64,000 bases of DNA from Leptothoe sp034932105 (GTDB taxonomy: Bacteria; Cyanobacteriota; Cyanobacteriia; Phormidesmidales; Phormidesmidaceae), in assembly GCF_034932105.1 (NCBI RefSeq), contig NZ_JAYGIG010000122.1, positions 10,809-74,808 of the forward strand, read 5' to 3'. Made by a program: the position numbers and the translations under genes. Within the stretch, counting starts at the first letter, position 1. Each line of letters starts with the position of its first letter. The notes beneath the pieces are model-generated. The model was not told the DNA's origin, did not search any database, and saw only the letters and a program-made list of their open reading frames with translations. Shown here piece by piece: positions 51,447-59,997 of the stretch.

Positions 51447-52178
51447 ATGGAATCTCAAGAATTGTTAACAGCTAATTTAACAGTCCAGCCGGGTTACTTA
51501 AATATTGTGGCCAGTGACTTTGATGCCCGTCCCATGAGTTATCTAACGGAGGATGGACAGCGGGCGGGCTATGAACCTGACTTAACTCGGACCATCTGTA
51601 AACAGCTGGGGTTAACACCGGTTTGGCACAACTTGCCCATGGCGGAGTTCTATAGCTCCATGGCCACCGGCAACTACGATGTGGTGTGGTTCAACCAGGC
51701 CATCACCCCAGGCAGGCAACAGCAGGTCACCTTTACCCAACCCTATGGCTTGTTTGATGAGTCTGTTTTAGTCAGGGCGACCAACCCGGCAGCCTCTCCA
51801 GAGGATTTGGCCGGTCAGCGGGTGGGAGGATTGGCCGATAGTACGAATATTGCCCTGGTGGACGGTTTCCCAGGGGCAACGGCGGTGCCCTATCCTGGCA
51901 GTGACAAGGTTTTGCCTGAAATGTTGGCAGCCCTGAGGGCGGGAGAAATCGACGCCCTAATTGATGACGAGTTGGTGCTGCTAGTGGCCGAAGCAGAAGA
52001 TCCGAACCTGCGCATGGCCTTTAGTCTGCCCACACGAGCCCCCTTTGCCATTGGCGTAGCGAAAAACCGACCGGAATTGTCAGAGAAGCTAGACAATTGT
52101 CTCTCCAGTTTGATCATGGATGGCACCTTGGCCCAATTGTGGGCCCAATGGATTCCCTGGAAACCTTTCCCGTTTTAA
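51447..52178 (+). CDS. Amino-acid-type solute-binding protein without signal peptide
   Basis: A family 3 extracellular solute-binding fold: LNIVASDFDARPMSYLTEDGQRAGYEPDLTRTICKQLGL, then FYSSMATGNYDVVWFNQAITPGRQQQVTFTQPYG, and ALRAGEIDALIDDELVLL. ATG 51447 (MESQELLTANLTVQPG, 243 residues) or 51420 (nine more) both give no hydrophobic signal. It should therefore remain in the cytosol, unlike true transporter components. No permease gene is adjacent. It may be a cytosolic ligand sensor or an enzyme-like relative (cyclohexadienyl dehydratase type). Confidence 0.8.
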   Translation: MESQELLTANLTVQPGYLNIVASDFDARPMSYLTEDGQRAGYEPDLTRTICKQLGLTPVWHNLPMAEFYSSMATGNYDVVWFNQAITPGRQQQVTFTQPYGLFDESVLVRATNPAASPEDLAGQRVGGLADSTNIALVDGFPGATAVPYPGSDKVLPEMLAALRAGEIDALIDDELVLLVAEAEDPNLRMAFSLPTRAPFAIGVAKNRPELSEKLDNCLSSLIMDGTLAQLWAQWIPWKPFPF

Positions 52179-52396
52179 TTAATTTTTTTAATCAATTCCA
52201 AGACATACAACCATTGCTGATGTTCGGGATAATTTTTTAAGCTGAAAGATTCTGGCAAACTGCCCCTGATCTTGCTCGGATTATCCCCTAAATCAGCAAT
52301 AGCTTAGTCTGATCCCATTCAGCCCTGGAATTTTGCCATCGAGGAAACCATCGACTTGGCTACGATCTTGGCTACGATTTAGTAACCTTCGACACA

Positions 52397-52414
52397 AACT
52401 TATTATGACAAGTT
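52397..52414. promoter_or_regulatory. Palindromic operator-like site upstream of ligase 2
   Basis: AACTTATTATGACAAGTT lies 43 bp before the GTG start at 52458. It is the inverted copy of the site at 51392-51409. The perfect AACTT/AAGTT arms and symmetric centre suggest a dimeric repressor or activator. Confidence 0.7.
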
Positions 52415-52457
52415 GGTTTTTACTATAACAACTGCCCCATAGCTGGAGATTCCTATT

Positions 52458-53972
52458 GTGACCGGAGTTCTCACCCAATCCCCCTCTTCCACAGAGGTGA
52501 CGTTAACGGATTTAGAGGCTTATGTTCAGTCGGATGGCCGAGTTGAGTTAGTACAGCAGGTGCGGGCCAAAATTAACGAGCTGGGTATTCAATACATCTA
52601 CTACCAGTTTGTTTCCCTGACTGGCAAAATCACCGGTAAAGGTGCGCCTGCCGACCATTGGGAAACCATGGCAGAAAAGGGGATTCAGCTGGTCTATGGG
52701 GCGACCGTAAATCTCGCCCTTGACCGGACTCAAAATTATTTGGGCTATGGGCCCGAATCAGCCGAGCTAGTGGCAATTCCCGATCCTGAGACCTTTTGCC
52801 AGCTACCGTGGGATAAGCGCGTCGCCAGGGTCTACTGTTTCTGTTTTCGCAACCGCGAAGAAGAGGAAAATCCCGGTGCTTTTCTGACCAGCGACTGTCG
52901 CGGCAATCTCAAGCGCATCCACGATGAATTTAAACTAAAGCACGGGCTACAGCTACGCCATGGCTGTGAGCCCGAAATGATGTGGCTCAAAAAGGGCCCT
53001 GACGGCAAGCCCGACGGTGGCGCTACCAAGCCCAACTGTTACCACATTGATCAGTTTGAAGAACTACGTCCGGTGTTTCTGCGAGTGATTGAATACAGCC
53101 GCGCCATGGGGCTGGATATGATCCAGGGAGACCATGAAGATGCACCGGGGCAGCTAGAGTTAAACTTTATGTATGACGATGCGTTGCGAACCGCCGATCG
53201 TCTCACCACCTATCGACAAATCTGTGCCCAGGTAGGCCGTGAGTTTAACCTGATTGCCTGCTTTATGTCGAAGCCTTTCATGGGGGTGTCAGCGTCAGGC
53301 TGTCACCATAATCTCTCCCTATGGCGTGACGGAGAGGAGACGGTCAAAACGTTTGATTTAGAAACCCTGCCTGGGTTAGAGGGTAACTATACCTATAGCC
53401 ATGGCGGCGAGAACACCTTTTTGCCGGTGGTCAGTGACTCTCCTCGGCTGCCGGGGCCCATTGGTCTGAACTGTATTGGGGGGGTGATCGCCCATTTAGG
53501 GGCACTCACCGCCATTGGCTGCTCCACCGTCAATTCTTACCGCCGTCTGTGGGATGCAGGATTTTGGGCACCGGTTTATTCTGACTGGGGCTATCAGAAT
53601 CGCACCTGTGGTCTCAGGGTCTCGGCCCCAGGGCGCTTTGAGTATCGCGCCGTAGACTCCATGGTGAACCCTTACCTGATGGCGGGGGCCATACTCAAAG
53701 CCTTTGACGACGGCATCACCAAAAATCTTGATCCGGGCGACCCAGAACATCGCAACATTTATACGGCGATGGAAGAGGGTAAACAGGTGAAGAAGCTCCC
53801 CATGTCTCTGGGGGAAGCGTTAGAGCGTCTGGCGGATGATGAGGTGATCAAGTCGGCCCTACCCGGTGATATGTACCGACTCTTTGATGAGTACAAGCGA
53901 GATGAGTGGATTCGATTTCTCGCGACTGTCAGCAACTGGGATATGGATAACTACATAGCCTGTCTGCCATAG
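52458..53972 (+). CDS. Glutamine synthetase-like ligase 2 (GlnT-type)
   Basis: A 504-residue GlnA-superfamily protein. It starts at GTG 52458 with GGAG 9 nt upstream. Landmarks: HGCEPEMMWL, DHEDAPGQLELNFMYDDAL, SKPFMGVSASGCHHNLSLW, NSYRRLWDAGFWAPVYSDWGYQNRTCGLRVSAPGRFEYRAVDSMVNPYLMAGAIL. The divergence from true GlnA in the C-terminal lobe suggests a gamma-glutamylamide or similar ligase. Its promoter carries the shared palindrome. Only distantly similar to ligase 1 at 39439. Confidence 0.88.
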   Translation: MTGVLTQSPSSTEVTLTDLEAYVQSDGRVELVQQVRAKINELGIQYIYYQFVSLTGKITGKGAPADHWETMAEKGIQLVYGATVNLALDRTQNYLGYGPESAELVAIPDPETFCQLPWDKRVARVYCFCFRNREEEENPGAFLTSDCRGNLKRIHDEFKLKHGLQLRHGCEPEMMWLKKGPDGKPDGGATKPNCYHIDQFEELRPVFLRVIEYSRAMGLDMIQGDHEDAPGQLELNFMYDDALRTADRLTTYRQICAQVGREFNLIACFMSKPFMGVSASGCHHNLSLWRDGEETVKTFDLETLPGLEGNYTYSHGGENTFLPVVSDSPRLPGPIGLNCIGGVIAHLGALTAIGCSTVNSYRRLWDAGFWAPVYSDWGYQNRTCGLRVSAPGRFEYRAVDSMVNPYLMAGAILKAFDDGITKNLDPGDPEHRNIYTAMEEGKQVKKLPMSLGEALERLADDEVIKSALPGDMYRLFDEYKRDEWIRFLATVSNWDMDNYIACLP

Positions 53973-53993
53973 GCGAGGAAAACACTATGGCTG

Positions 53994-54086
53994 TTGCCCC
54001 CTGGAAATCTAGGATCACCTCCTTGTCCAGGGGCGACACCATGGCCTCGAACCCACCCTACCTGAAACATTAACCCAGACTGTCAT
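53994..54086 (-). pseudogene. Fragment of a DUF120-like gene (5' end only)
   Basis: About 90 bp match the first part of the 56059-56520 gene, including its ATG and the GGCGACACCATGGCCTCGAA stretch, in the same orientation. The copy carries changes that break the frame and stops after about 30 codons. It is a partial duplication left on the other side of the amylase gene. Confidence 0.75.
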
Positions 54087-54159
54087 AGGGCATGATCTGC
54101 TTGATTCCTACTTGATTCAAAATAACCCCATAGGTGCCCTAAAGCACCCTAAGGGTATC

Positions 54160-55485
54160 CTAATCATCTGCCAACCACATCTGAGCGGTACGGGGTGGGA
54201 CCAGCAGGGTAAATCGATCACCCGACAGCTGTAGCTCATATCCGTGGATCAAGTCCTTAAATGTGCCAGGATTTTTCAAGCCAAAGGTACTAAAATTCGC
54301 CCATTGGTTAGAACCGCCCTTATTGATCGCAACAATTCCTTTGCTACCACGACGGAAGACTAGTAGGGTATCACTTTCATACAGCATCTCCATCCTCTCA
54401 CCCTGGACCCCATTGTTGAACTGGATCATGGCTTTGATATCTGGACGCTTATAGGCATCGAGCCAGCGATCGCGATCGACTTCATGGTGAGATTCATTGT
54501 GGTCAGAGTAGATCAAGGGAACGCCACCGTCACGACCCAAAATATAGGCATGGGCTAAGTGCTCATCCTGAGGGTCCAACAACCAAAACCGAAACCCGTC
54601 ATTGTGGGGTATATCATGGTTAACCACAAAGGTTACAGCCCGGTTCCAGGGCAAGGCATTACCATGGTCTTGGGGGCGTACTAGAGTGCGTAACGAACCA
54701 CCGATGCCAAAGGCTTCACGAATGGCGTTAAATAGCGGAAAATCATAGGCCGACATCCGGGTTTCTCGGAGAAAAGGTTCGAGAAAAACTTTCTCATCGT
54801 GATCGCTGCCCGTTAATACTTCACCAAACCAGAACTTCTCTCTCACTTCTGGTCGATCGGCAATATTATCAACCATGCGCTCAGTGAGGTGTTTAATCGC
54901 ATCAATTCGAAACCCATCAAATCCCATGGCTGCTAGAGCACTTACCATGTGATGCTGCTGTTTGAGTACCCAGTCAGAGTCCTTCAGATCGGGCAAACCT
55001 GACAGGTTCTGATACTGCACTGCACCACGATCCGACCATTCTCCTCCTTCAATTTCACCTGCGTGGTTAAAGTCATGGGTAGAAAACAGTCCAGTACTGA
55101 GATCGCCATATAAGCGGTTCTCTTCATATAGATCTGGCTGGCTTTGGTAGAGTTCTAGTTCTGCCTTGCCAGGAAAGTCAAAGCGGTCCTCACGGGCCTC
55201 GTTCGCCATGTGATTGATCACCAAGTCGGCATACACCCGAATCTGAGGGCTACTAGCATGGCAGGCAGCGATTAGTTCTTCGAGATCTTTTTTCCCACCG
55301 AGATGAGATAGCAGCACCCGATAGTCCTTAGGCTGATAGCGTTGCCACCACTGATCACCTTTGGGATCGGTGTACAACGGTGGAGGAATCAAAATCGCAC
55401 CGTATCCAGCCTGTCGGATAGAGTCTAGGCTGTTAATAATCTCTGTATATTTCCAGTTAAACGCGTGAAGGGTAACAGTGCGCAT
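54160..55485 (-). CDS. Alpha-amylase-like GH13 protein
   Basis: A 441-residue GH13 enzyme without signal peptide, thus cytosolic. Conserved regions: DLVINH (region I), GFRIDAIKH with the catalytic Asp (region II), FGEVL with the acid Glu (region III) and FVVNHD (region IV). The C-terminal beta domain follows (FRRGSKGIVAINKGG). It probably hydrolyses or rearranges alpha-glucans. It stands alone, flanked by a gene fragment (53994) and by gene remnants (55569). Confidence 0.9.
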   Translation of the reverse strand: MRTVTLHAFNWKYTEIINSLDSIRQAGYGAILIPPPLYTDPKGDQWWQRYQPKDYRVLLSHLGGKKDLEELIAACHASSPQIRVYADLVINHMANEAREDRFDFPGKAELELYQSQPDLYEENRLYGDLSTGLFSTHDFNHAGEIEGGEWSDRGAVQYQNLSGLPDLKDSDWVLKQQHHMVSALAAMGFDGFRIDAIKHLTERMVDNIADRPEVREKFWFGEVLTGSDHDEKVFLEPFLRETRMSAYDFPLFNAIREAFGIGGSLRTLVRPQDHGNALPWNRAVTFVVNHDIPHNDGFRFWLLDPQDEHLAHAYILGRDGGVPLIYSDHNESHHEVDRDRWLDAYKRPDIKAMIQFNNGVQGERMEMLYESDTLLVFRRGSKGIVAINKGGSNQWANFSTFGLKNPGTFKDLIHGYELQLSGDRFTLLVPPRTAQMWLADD

Positions 55486-55568
55486 ATGATGATGTCCCTA
55501 TGATGGTGATGTATCAAAAAAAATGAACCAATGGTGCATACAACCAAGATGGGTGATTTTCCCTACCG

Positions 55569-55946
55569 TTACAAACATATTTCATTTCTCGTGGGATTTT
55601 CCACAATCAAGCCATGTGTCCAATAAATTTTCCTTATCAATGACAGGATTGATTCACCTGTTTGCACTTGGCCGGGAGGAGCCGTAGACTCATTTATGAA
55701 TGATACCTCAAAGCTCCTAAGTCTCTGCCCACTTGTGTTTTGACGGTTCCACTGGCGGCAGACATACTCACCGTAGTAGGGGTAGAGTTTTTCCCCGATT
55801 GCCCGGTTGAGATTAATATAGTAAATTCGCCACTGTAGGTTTTTATAAATTGTCTGTCGTTGGGCCAGAGTGGGTTTATCTGTAGAGATCGGCTGATGGG
55901 GTTGGAGTAAGTTTACGACAAGGATTGCGATCGCAATCTCCGCGCT
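55569..55946 (-). pseudogene. Start-less remnant of a membrane-protein gene
   Basis: A minus-strand frame of 125 codons is open from 55946 to the stop at 55569 but has no early ATG. It reads AEIAIAILVVNLLQP (hydrophobic), then NLNRAIGEKLYPYYGEYVCRQWN, QRLRSFEVSFINES and APPGQVQTGES. This looks like the C-terminal end of a HTTM-type or similar membrane protein. In another frame upstream, LADTHPTPEARRLRSQS recalls the end of an M48-type peptidase. Together they point to decayed coding sequence. Confidence 0.45.
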
Positions 55947-56058
55947 TCAGGTGTGGGATGGGTATCGGCCAACAAAGCAGAGTCAGATTGAATATTGCAG
56001 GTCTCAGAAAGTGTTCGTAAACGCTCAGAGTCTCTTGGTTGTATCCCGATTGCTCTTT

Positions 56059-56520
56059 TCAACAAACCTCAATCAGCAGCTGATTTGGTTTAAGTTCTAA
56101 CCCAAGGCTCATGTCATAGCTCAAGCCATCAATGAACTCCGTCAACACCTCCAACGTAGCTGGATCTTGGAAGTGCTCAGGTTTGGTCTCAGGGTGAGGA
56201 TAATAAATTAACCCATTCACCCGTTGACCAGAACTAAGTACCAGCCGACAATCAAAAAACGAAAAATCTTCAGGTGGGGCATCAGCTGCCCATTTTATCT
56301 GTCTGAAGGTATGTTTTGCCTGCTTTACGACATAGCGATAGGGATGAATAGAGAGATTGATCGTTCCGGGGAAATAGGGGTCCAGGGCCAGACCCTGGGA
56401 CGCAAATACAGGCTGCTGCATCCGAATTGTTCCCCCTGGAAATCTAGGGTTACCCCCTTGGCCGGAGGCGACACCATGGCCTCGAACTACTTTGCCGACA
56501 ACATTAACCCAAGCCGTCAT
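56059..56520 (-). CDS. DUF120/CTP-dependent riboflavin kinase-like protein
   Basis: A 153-residue protein. VVGKVVRGHGVASGQGGNPRFPGGTIRMQQPVFASQGLALDPYFPGTINLSIHP resembles the DUF120 fold (cradle-loop barrel with PYPGTLNV-type motif) of archaeal riboflavin kinases. The rest (FDCRLVLSSGQRVNGLIYYPHPETKPEHFQDPATLEVLTEFIDGL) fits a small substrate-binding lobe. Enzymatic activity is unproven, and bacteria usually use RibF. A broken partial copy of its 5' end lies at 53994. Confidence 0.6.
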   Translation of the reverse strand: MTAWVNVVGKVVRGHGVASGQGGNPRFPGGTIRMQQPVFASQGLALDPYFPGTINLSIHPYRYVVKQAKHTFRQIKWAADAPPEDFSFFDCRLVLSSGQRVNGLIYYPHPETKPEHFQDPATLEVLTEFIDGLSYDMSLGLELKPNQLLIEVC

Positions 56521-56573
56521 AGCGTCTGCTTTTCTTGGTTCACAATATCTTCATAGTAAACTCAGTCTTGACA

Positions 56574-56604
56574 AGAGTATTGGCAAAGTTCTTGCCAATA
56601 CTCT
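56574..56604. promoter_or_regulatory. Perfect 13-bp inverted repeat between divergent genes
   Basis: AGAGTATTGGCAA and TTGCCAATACTCT flank a 5-nt loop. The hairpin lies between the start of the DUF120-like gene (56520) and the EEP gene (56716). There is no T-tract on either side, so an operator or cruciform is as likely as a terminator. Confidence 0.7.
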
Positions 56605-56715
56605 GGAATTGTTCGATACAGGCTGTAGCCCAGCTCAACCTTATTCCTGGTAAATCTTGTTGTGGCTCAATCAGGGTGCATCTGTCTGACAAATCTTTAT
56701 GCCATTCCTGACCCG

Positions 56716-57711
56716 ATGAAACGATTTCCCTGCATCCTGGCCTATACTTGCCTAATTTTGGCCGTAACCATCACCGGGCTAGCTCTGCTTACCAACCGTT
56801 TTGGCTGGCCCCTGTACCTAGAAATTTTCTCTCACTTCCAGGTGCAGTACTTCATGGCCACCCTTCTACTGGCGGTACTCACCTTATTTTTAAGACAGTT
56901 TCGGATCCTATTAGTTATCCTTTTCTGCAGTGCCATCCTATCTGCCCAGGTTTTTCCCTGGTATGTCCCGTCCTCTCTGGGTGCCCCGGCCAATTACCGC
57001 ATCCTATCGGCAAATTTGAACTTTGGTAATCGCGATGTCGCCCCCACCCTGGCCCTCGTAGCCGCTGAGCAACCGGACTTAGCCCTATTTATAGAAGTCG
57101 GCCAAGCCATGGAACCTCAGCTGGATGTCCTGACAACAACCCTGCCCTACAGTACCCACATCGCCGCAGAATTTGGCCTGTTGTTGTATAGCAAACATCC
57201 CCTGATCGATGTTCAATTACAGCAGTTTGGTCTCTATGCTCGAAAATCCCTAGTCGCCCATGTAGATATCAATGGACAGTCGTTCTCCCTGGTGGCAGCG
57301 CACCCCCTACCCCCCGTAGAACCGAGAATGTTTCAGTCCCGCAATACCTTACTGGCCGATGCGGGAGACTATATTAAAACCCAAACTGAGCCGGTGTTCT
57401 TTCTCGGGGATCTGAATATCACCATGTGGTCCCCCTACTATCAATCACTCATTCGTAAAACCGGTCTCAAAAATGCCCGTCAAGGCTTCGGCATTAGCCC
57501 TAGCTGGCCAACGGTGTCTAGATATGAGGGGCTGCCCAATATCGTTCAGGCCCTGGTTAAGCCGTTGCAAATTCCCATCGATCACTGCTTGGTTAGTGCG
57601 GGGGTAACCGTGGTCAATAGTCGCACGGGGGCTGAAACGGGTTCTGATCATTTGCCGATCATTACTGACCTGTGGCTCAGGTCTGAAAATGTCAGGGCCG
57701 GGATTTCCTGA
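56716..57711 (+). CDS. Membrane-anchored endonuclease/exonuclease/phosphatase-family protein
   Basis: I chose ATG 56716 (MKRFPCILAYTC, 331 residues); an upstream in-frame ATG at 56662 adds 18 polar residues before the first helix. Three hydrophobic spans (about residues 5-30, 40-60 and 64-85) precede an EEP domain. The domain shows ILSANLNFGN, DLALFIEVG, PVFFLGDLNI and the C-terminal ETGSDHLPIIT. The layout is that of YafD-like membrane EEP proteins. Substrate unknown; the domain probably faces the periplasm. Confidence 0.88.
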   Translation: MKRFPCILAYTCLILAVTITGLALLTNRFGWPLYLEIFSHFQVQYFMATLLLAVLTLFLRQFRILLVILFCSAILSAQVFPWYVPSSLGAPANYRILSANLNFGNRDVAPTLALVAAEQPDLALFIEVGQAMEPQLDVLTTTLPYSTHIAAEFGLLLYSKHPLIDVQLQQFGLYARKSLVAHVDINGQSFSLVAAHPLPPVEPRMFQSRNTLLADAGDYIKTQTEPVFFLGDLNITMWSPYYQSLIRKTGLKNARQGFGISPSWPTVSRYEGLPNIVQALVKPLQIPIDHCLVSAGVTVVNSRTGAETGSDHLPIITDLWLRSENVRAGIS

Positions 57712-57776
57712 CATTTTCTGTAACGACAAACCGAGGGCTCATATCTACCCGCTAGATCAGACTTGATCGTCGTACG

Positions 57777-57916
57777 GGGTACTAACTCAAAGCGGGATGT
57801 TTTTCTAAGGATAGTATTCAGAAAACAGAAGCCAGGAGTCAGGGTCTCACTGACTTCTGGCTTCTGGTGCCGGATTCTCCACCTAGCTAGAATTTCCCAG
57901 CTTCAGGTGATACCCG
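57777..57916. repeat. 140-bp dispersed intergenic repeat, copy 2
   Basis: Inverted relative to 29312-29449. Shared landmarks include AAGGATAGTATTCAGAA and the nested CTGACTTCTGGCTTCTG palindrome arm. It lies between the EEP gene and chlN, both of which converge on it, so it may also serve as a bidirectional terminator. Confidence 0.8.
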
Positions 57917-57950
57917 CCGTACGGTGCGTTCTTCTCAAAAAGAGACTGCT

Positions 57951-59372
57951 TTAAACGTTAGCCTCTTCCTTGACAAGTTTGTTCCACCCTAGGTCCTTAA
58001 GGTTGCTGTTGCGTCGTAATGGACGAGTCACTAGCTCAAGAATGTCGCGGGTGCTGCCAAAACCGTGGATTTGGGCAAAGGTAAACTCTACGGACCACTT
58101 AGTATTAATCCCCCTAGCCTCCAGTGGATTGGCATGGGCCATGCCGGTAATGACCAAATCAGGCTCAATTTCAAGAATTTGCTGGATTTGGTTATAGTTA
58201 TCGGGCTTTTCAGTAATCTTAGGCTTTGGCACACCCATTTCTTCACAGGTGCGTTCCAACAGTTGCAGCTCGGCCCCTTGGAAGCGCTTATCCATGTAGG
58301 GAATACCAATGGCAGGTACGGTCATGCCACAACGGATGAGGAACCGAGCCATAGCGATTTCTAGCAGGTTGTCACCCATGAAGTAAACCGACTTGCCCCG
58401 GATCAAACTGACGTAATCTTCCACAGATTCCCAAATCTGGGCTTCGCGCTCGGCAAGACCTTGGGGTTCAACGCCTAGGACTGAGCAGATCTTTTCGACC
58501 CAGGCCCGGGTACCGTCGGGACCAATGGGGAAGGGTGCGCCGATCACTTTTGCCTTTTTCCGGCGCATTAATGTGGAGGCGGTGCGGGACAAGAAGGGAT
58601 TCACACCAGAAGCGAAATAGCCTTCTTTAATTACGGGCAGTTCAGTATATCGGTTCTCGGGCAGCCAGCCAGAGACCTTAATTCCTTGCTTTTTCAGCTC
58701 CAAATTGAGCTGGGTGACCACTGGGTTTGGTACGGAGCCAAAGAGGATCAGCGGTGTGTGGTCGTGGTACTCAGAAACAGCGGCATCGGGGGCCTCGGCT
58801 TCAGGCTTGCGGCCGATGCTCAGTAGCTTGGTGAGGCTGTTACGATCTTTCTTCTCGGGTTCGACTATGGCTTTAGCGGCAGGCTCTTCCGTGGGGCAGC
58901 GCTGGGCCATGGCGGCAAGGACGGTATCTTCGCCTTGGGTAAAGGCATAGTCAAGGCCGTTGGCCCGAGCAACGACGATGGGTACTCCGATTTCTTCTTC
59001 TAGCACCGGGGCGATGCCTTCGAGGTCGGTTTTAATGATTTCGGTGGTGCAGGTGCCGATCCAGACGATTACGCTGGGGTTGCGATCGCGTTTAATCTGC
59101 AAACACAACCGCTTCAGCTCTTCATAGTCATTCAGCTTGGCGGAGATATCCCCCTCCTCCAGCTCAGCCATAGCGTAGCGAGGCTCAGCAAAAATCATCA
59201 CCCCCATAGCATTTTGTAAGAAATAACCACAGGTTTTAGTCCCAATTACCAAAAAGAAACTATCTTCAATCTTTTGGTACAGCCAAGCTACACAGCTAAT
59301 GGGGCAAAACGTATGGTAATTGCCCGTGTCGCAATCAAACTCAAGGGATGGAGTATTGGCAGTTGTTGTCAT
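57951..59372 (-). CDS. chlN: ChlN, light-independent protochlorophyllide reductase subunit N
   Basis: A 473-residue subunit of the nitrogenase-like dark-operative protochlorophyllide oxidoreductase (ChlL2-(ChlNB)2), which reduces ring D of protochlorophyllide. Landmarks: NYHTFCPISCVAWLYQKIEDSFFLVIGTKTCGYFLQNA with Fe-S cluster cysteines, and VWIGTCTTEIIKTDLEG with a further one. An acidic, variable insert lies around residues 170-200 (AIVEPEKKDRNSLTKLL). chlB is not in the window. It follows the DUF5331 and chlL genes on the same strand. Confidence 0.97.
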   Translation of the reverse strand: MTTTANTPSLEFDCDTGNYHTFCPISCVAWLYQKIEDSFFLVIGTKTCGYFLQNAMGVMIFAEPRYAMAELEEGDISAKLNDYEELKRLCLQIKRDRNPSVIVWIGTCTTEIIKTDLEGIAPVLEEEIGVPIVVARANGLDYAFTQGEDTVLAAMAQRCPTEEPAAKAIVEPEKKDRNSLTKLLSIGRKPEAEAPDAAVSEYHDHTPLILFGSVPNPVVTQLNLELKKQGIKVSGWLPENRYTELPVIKEGYFASGVNPFLSRTASTLMRRKKAKVIGAPFPIGPDGTRAWVEKICSVLGVEPQGLAEREAQIWESVEDYVSLIRGKSVYFMGDNLLEIAMARFLIRCGMTVPAIGIPYMDKRFQGAELQLLERTCEEMGVPKPKITEKPDNYNQIQQILEIEPDLVITGMAHANPLEARGINTKWSVEFTFAQIHGFGSTRDILELVTRPLRRNSNLKDLGWNKLVKEEANV

Positions 59373-59493
59373 CGTGATTAGAGTCCTTAGAACAGTATCG
59401 ACACTTGCCGAAAGAGGCTACAGAAAAGCAGTCGTAGCCACACCTCCAGCAATCGTTCGCCGGGCAATCATCCGATGGGTTGTGGTACTTACT

Positions 59494-59853
59494 CTACAGA
59501 CCTTCCAGACCTTCCAGCAGGGGCGTATTATCGTCCCCAGACGAAGCATCTAAAGTAGGTCCAACGCCACCCTTGCCATCCAAAGCCATCTCTGGATCAA
59601 AGTTCAGCCCAAGCACTTCAACCAGGGCATCCTCATCGGAGTTGAGCTTATAGAACGGCACCATCAGATTAGATAGCTTCGGCTCTATGGCATTAATCAC
59701 ACCCAAGACCAGCAGTGAAGAAGGACGACGACCCCCGTCAGGCGTTCTGACAGAAACGTTGTTCATCTGCAACTCTAACCAAGCACGATTGTCTTGCACA
59801 TAGTTCAACCACTTATCACGGATGGAGGTGGTGAAATTCTCAAAAAAGGCCAT
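59494..59853 (-). CDS. DUF5331-family protein between chlL and chlN
   Basis: A 119-residue cyanobacterial protein: MAFFENFTTSIRDKWLNYVQDNRAWLELQMNN..., then RRPSSLLVLGVINAIEPKLSNLMVPFYKLNSDEDALVEVLGLNFDPE. This family recurs at chlL-chlN loci in cyanobacteria. It has an acidic, Gly-rich tail (GDDNTPLLEGLEGL). Function unknown; the location suggests a role linked to dark chlorophyll synthesis or its regulation. Confidence 0.82.
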   Translation of the reverse strand: MAFFENFTTSIRDKWLNYVQDNRAWLELQMNNVSVRTPDGGRRPSSLLVLGVINAIEPKLSNLMVPFYKLNSDEDALVEVLGLNFDPEMALDGKGGVGPTLDASSGDDNTPLLEGLEGL

Positions 59854-59997
59854 ATCTTGAGACTGTTTCTAAAAATGAATAGGCACGCAGCAATTTAGCA
59901 CCTCAGCGTCAGAATGGCCAGTCTTTTAAGAAACTCACTGCGAATAAACGACCAGCAACCGATCAGATTAACCGGGAAATCGTCACCCAATCATGGG

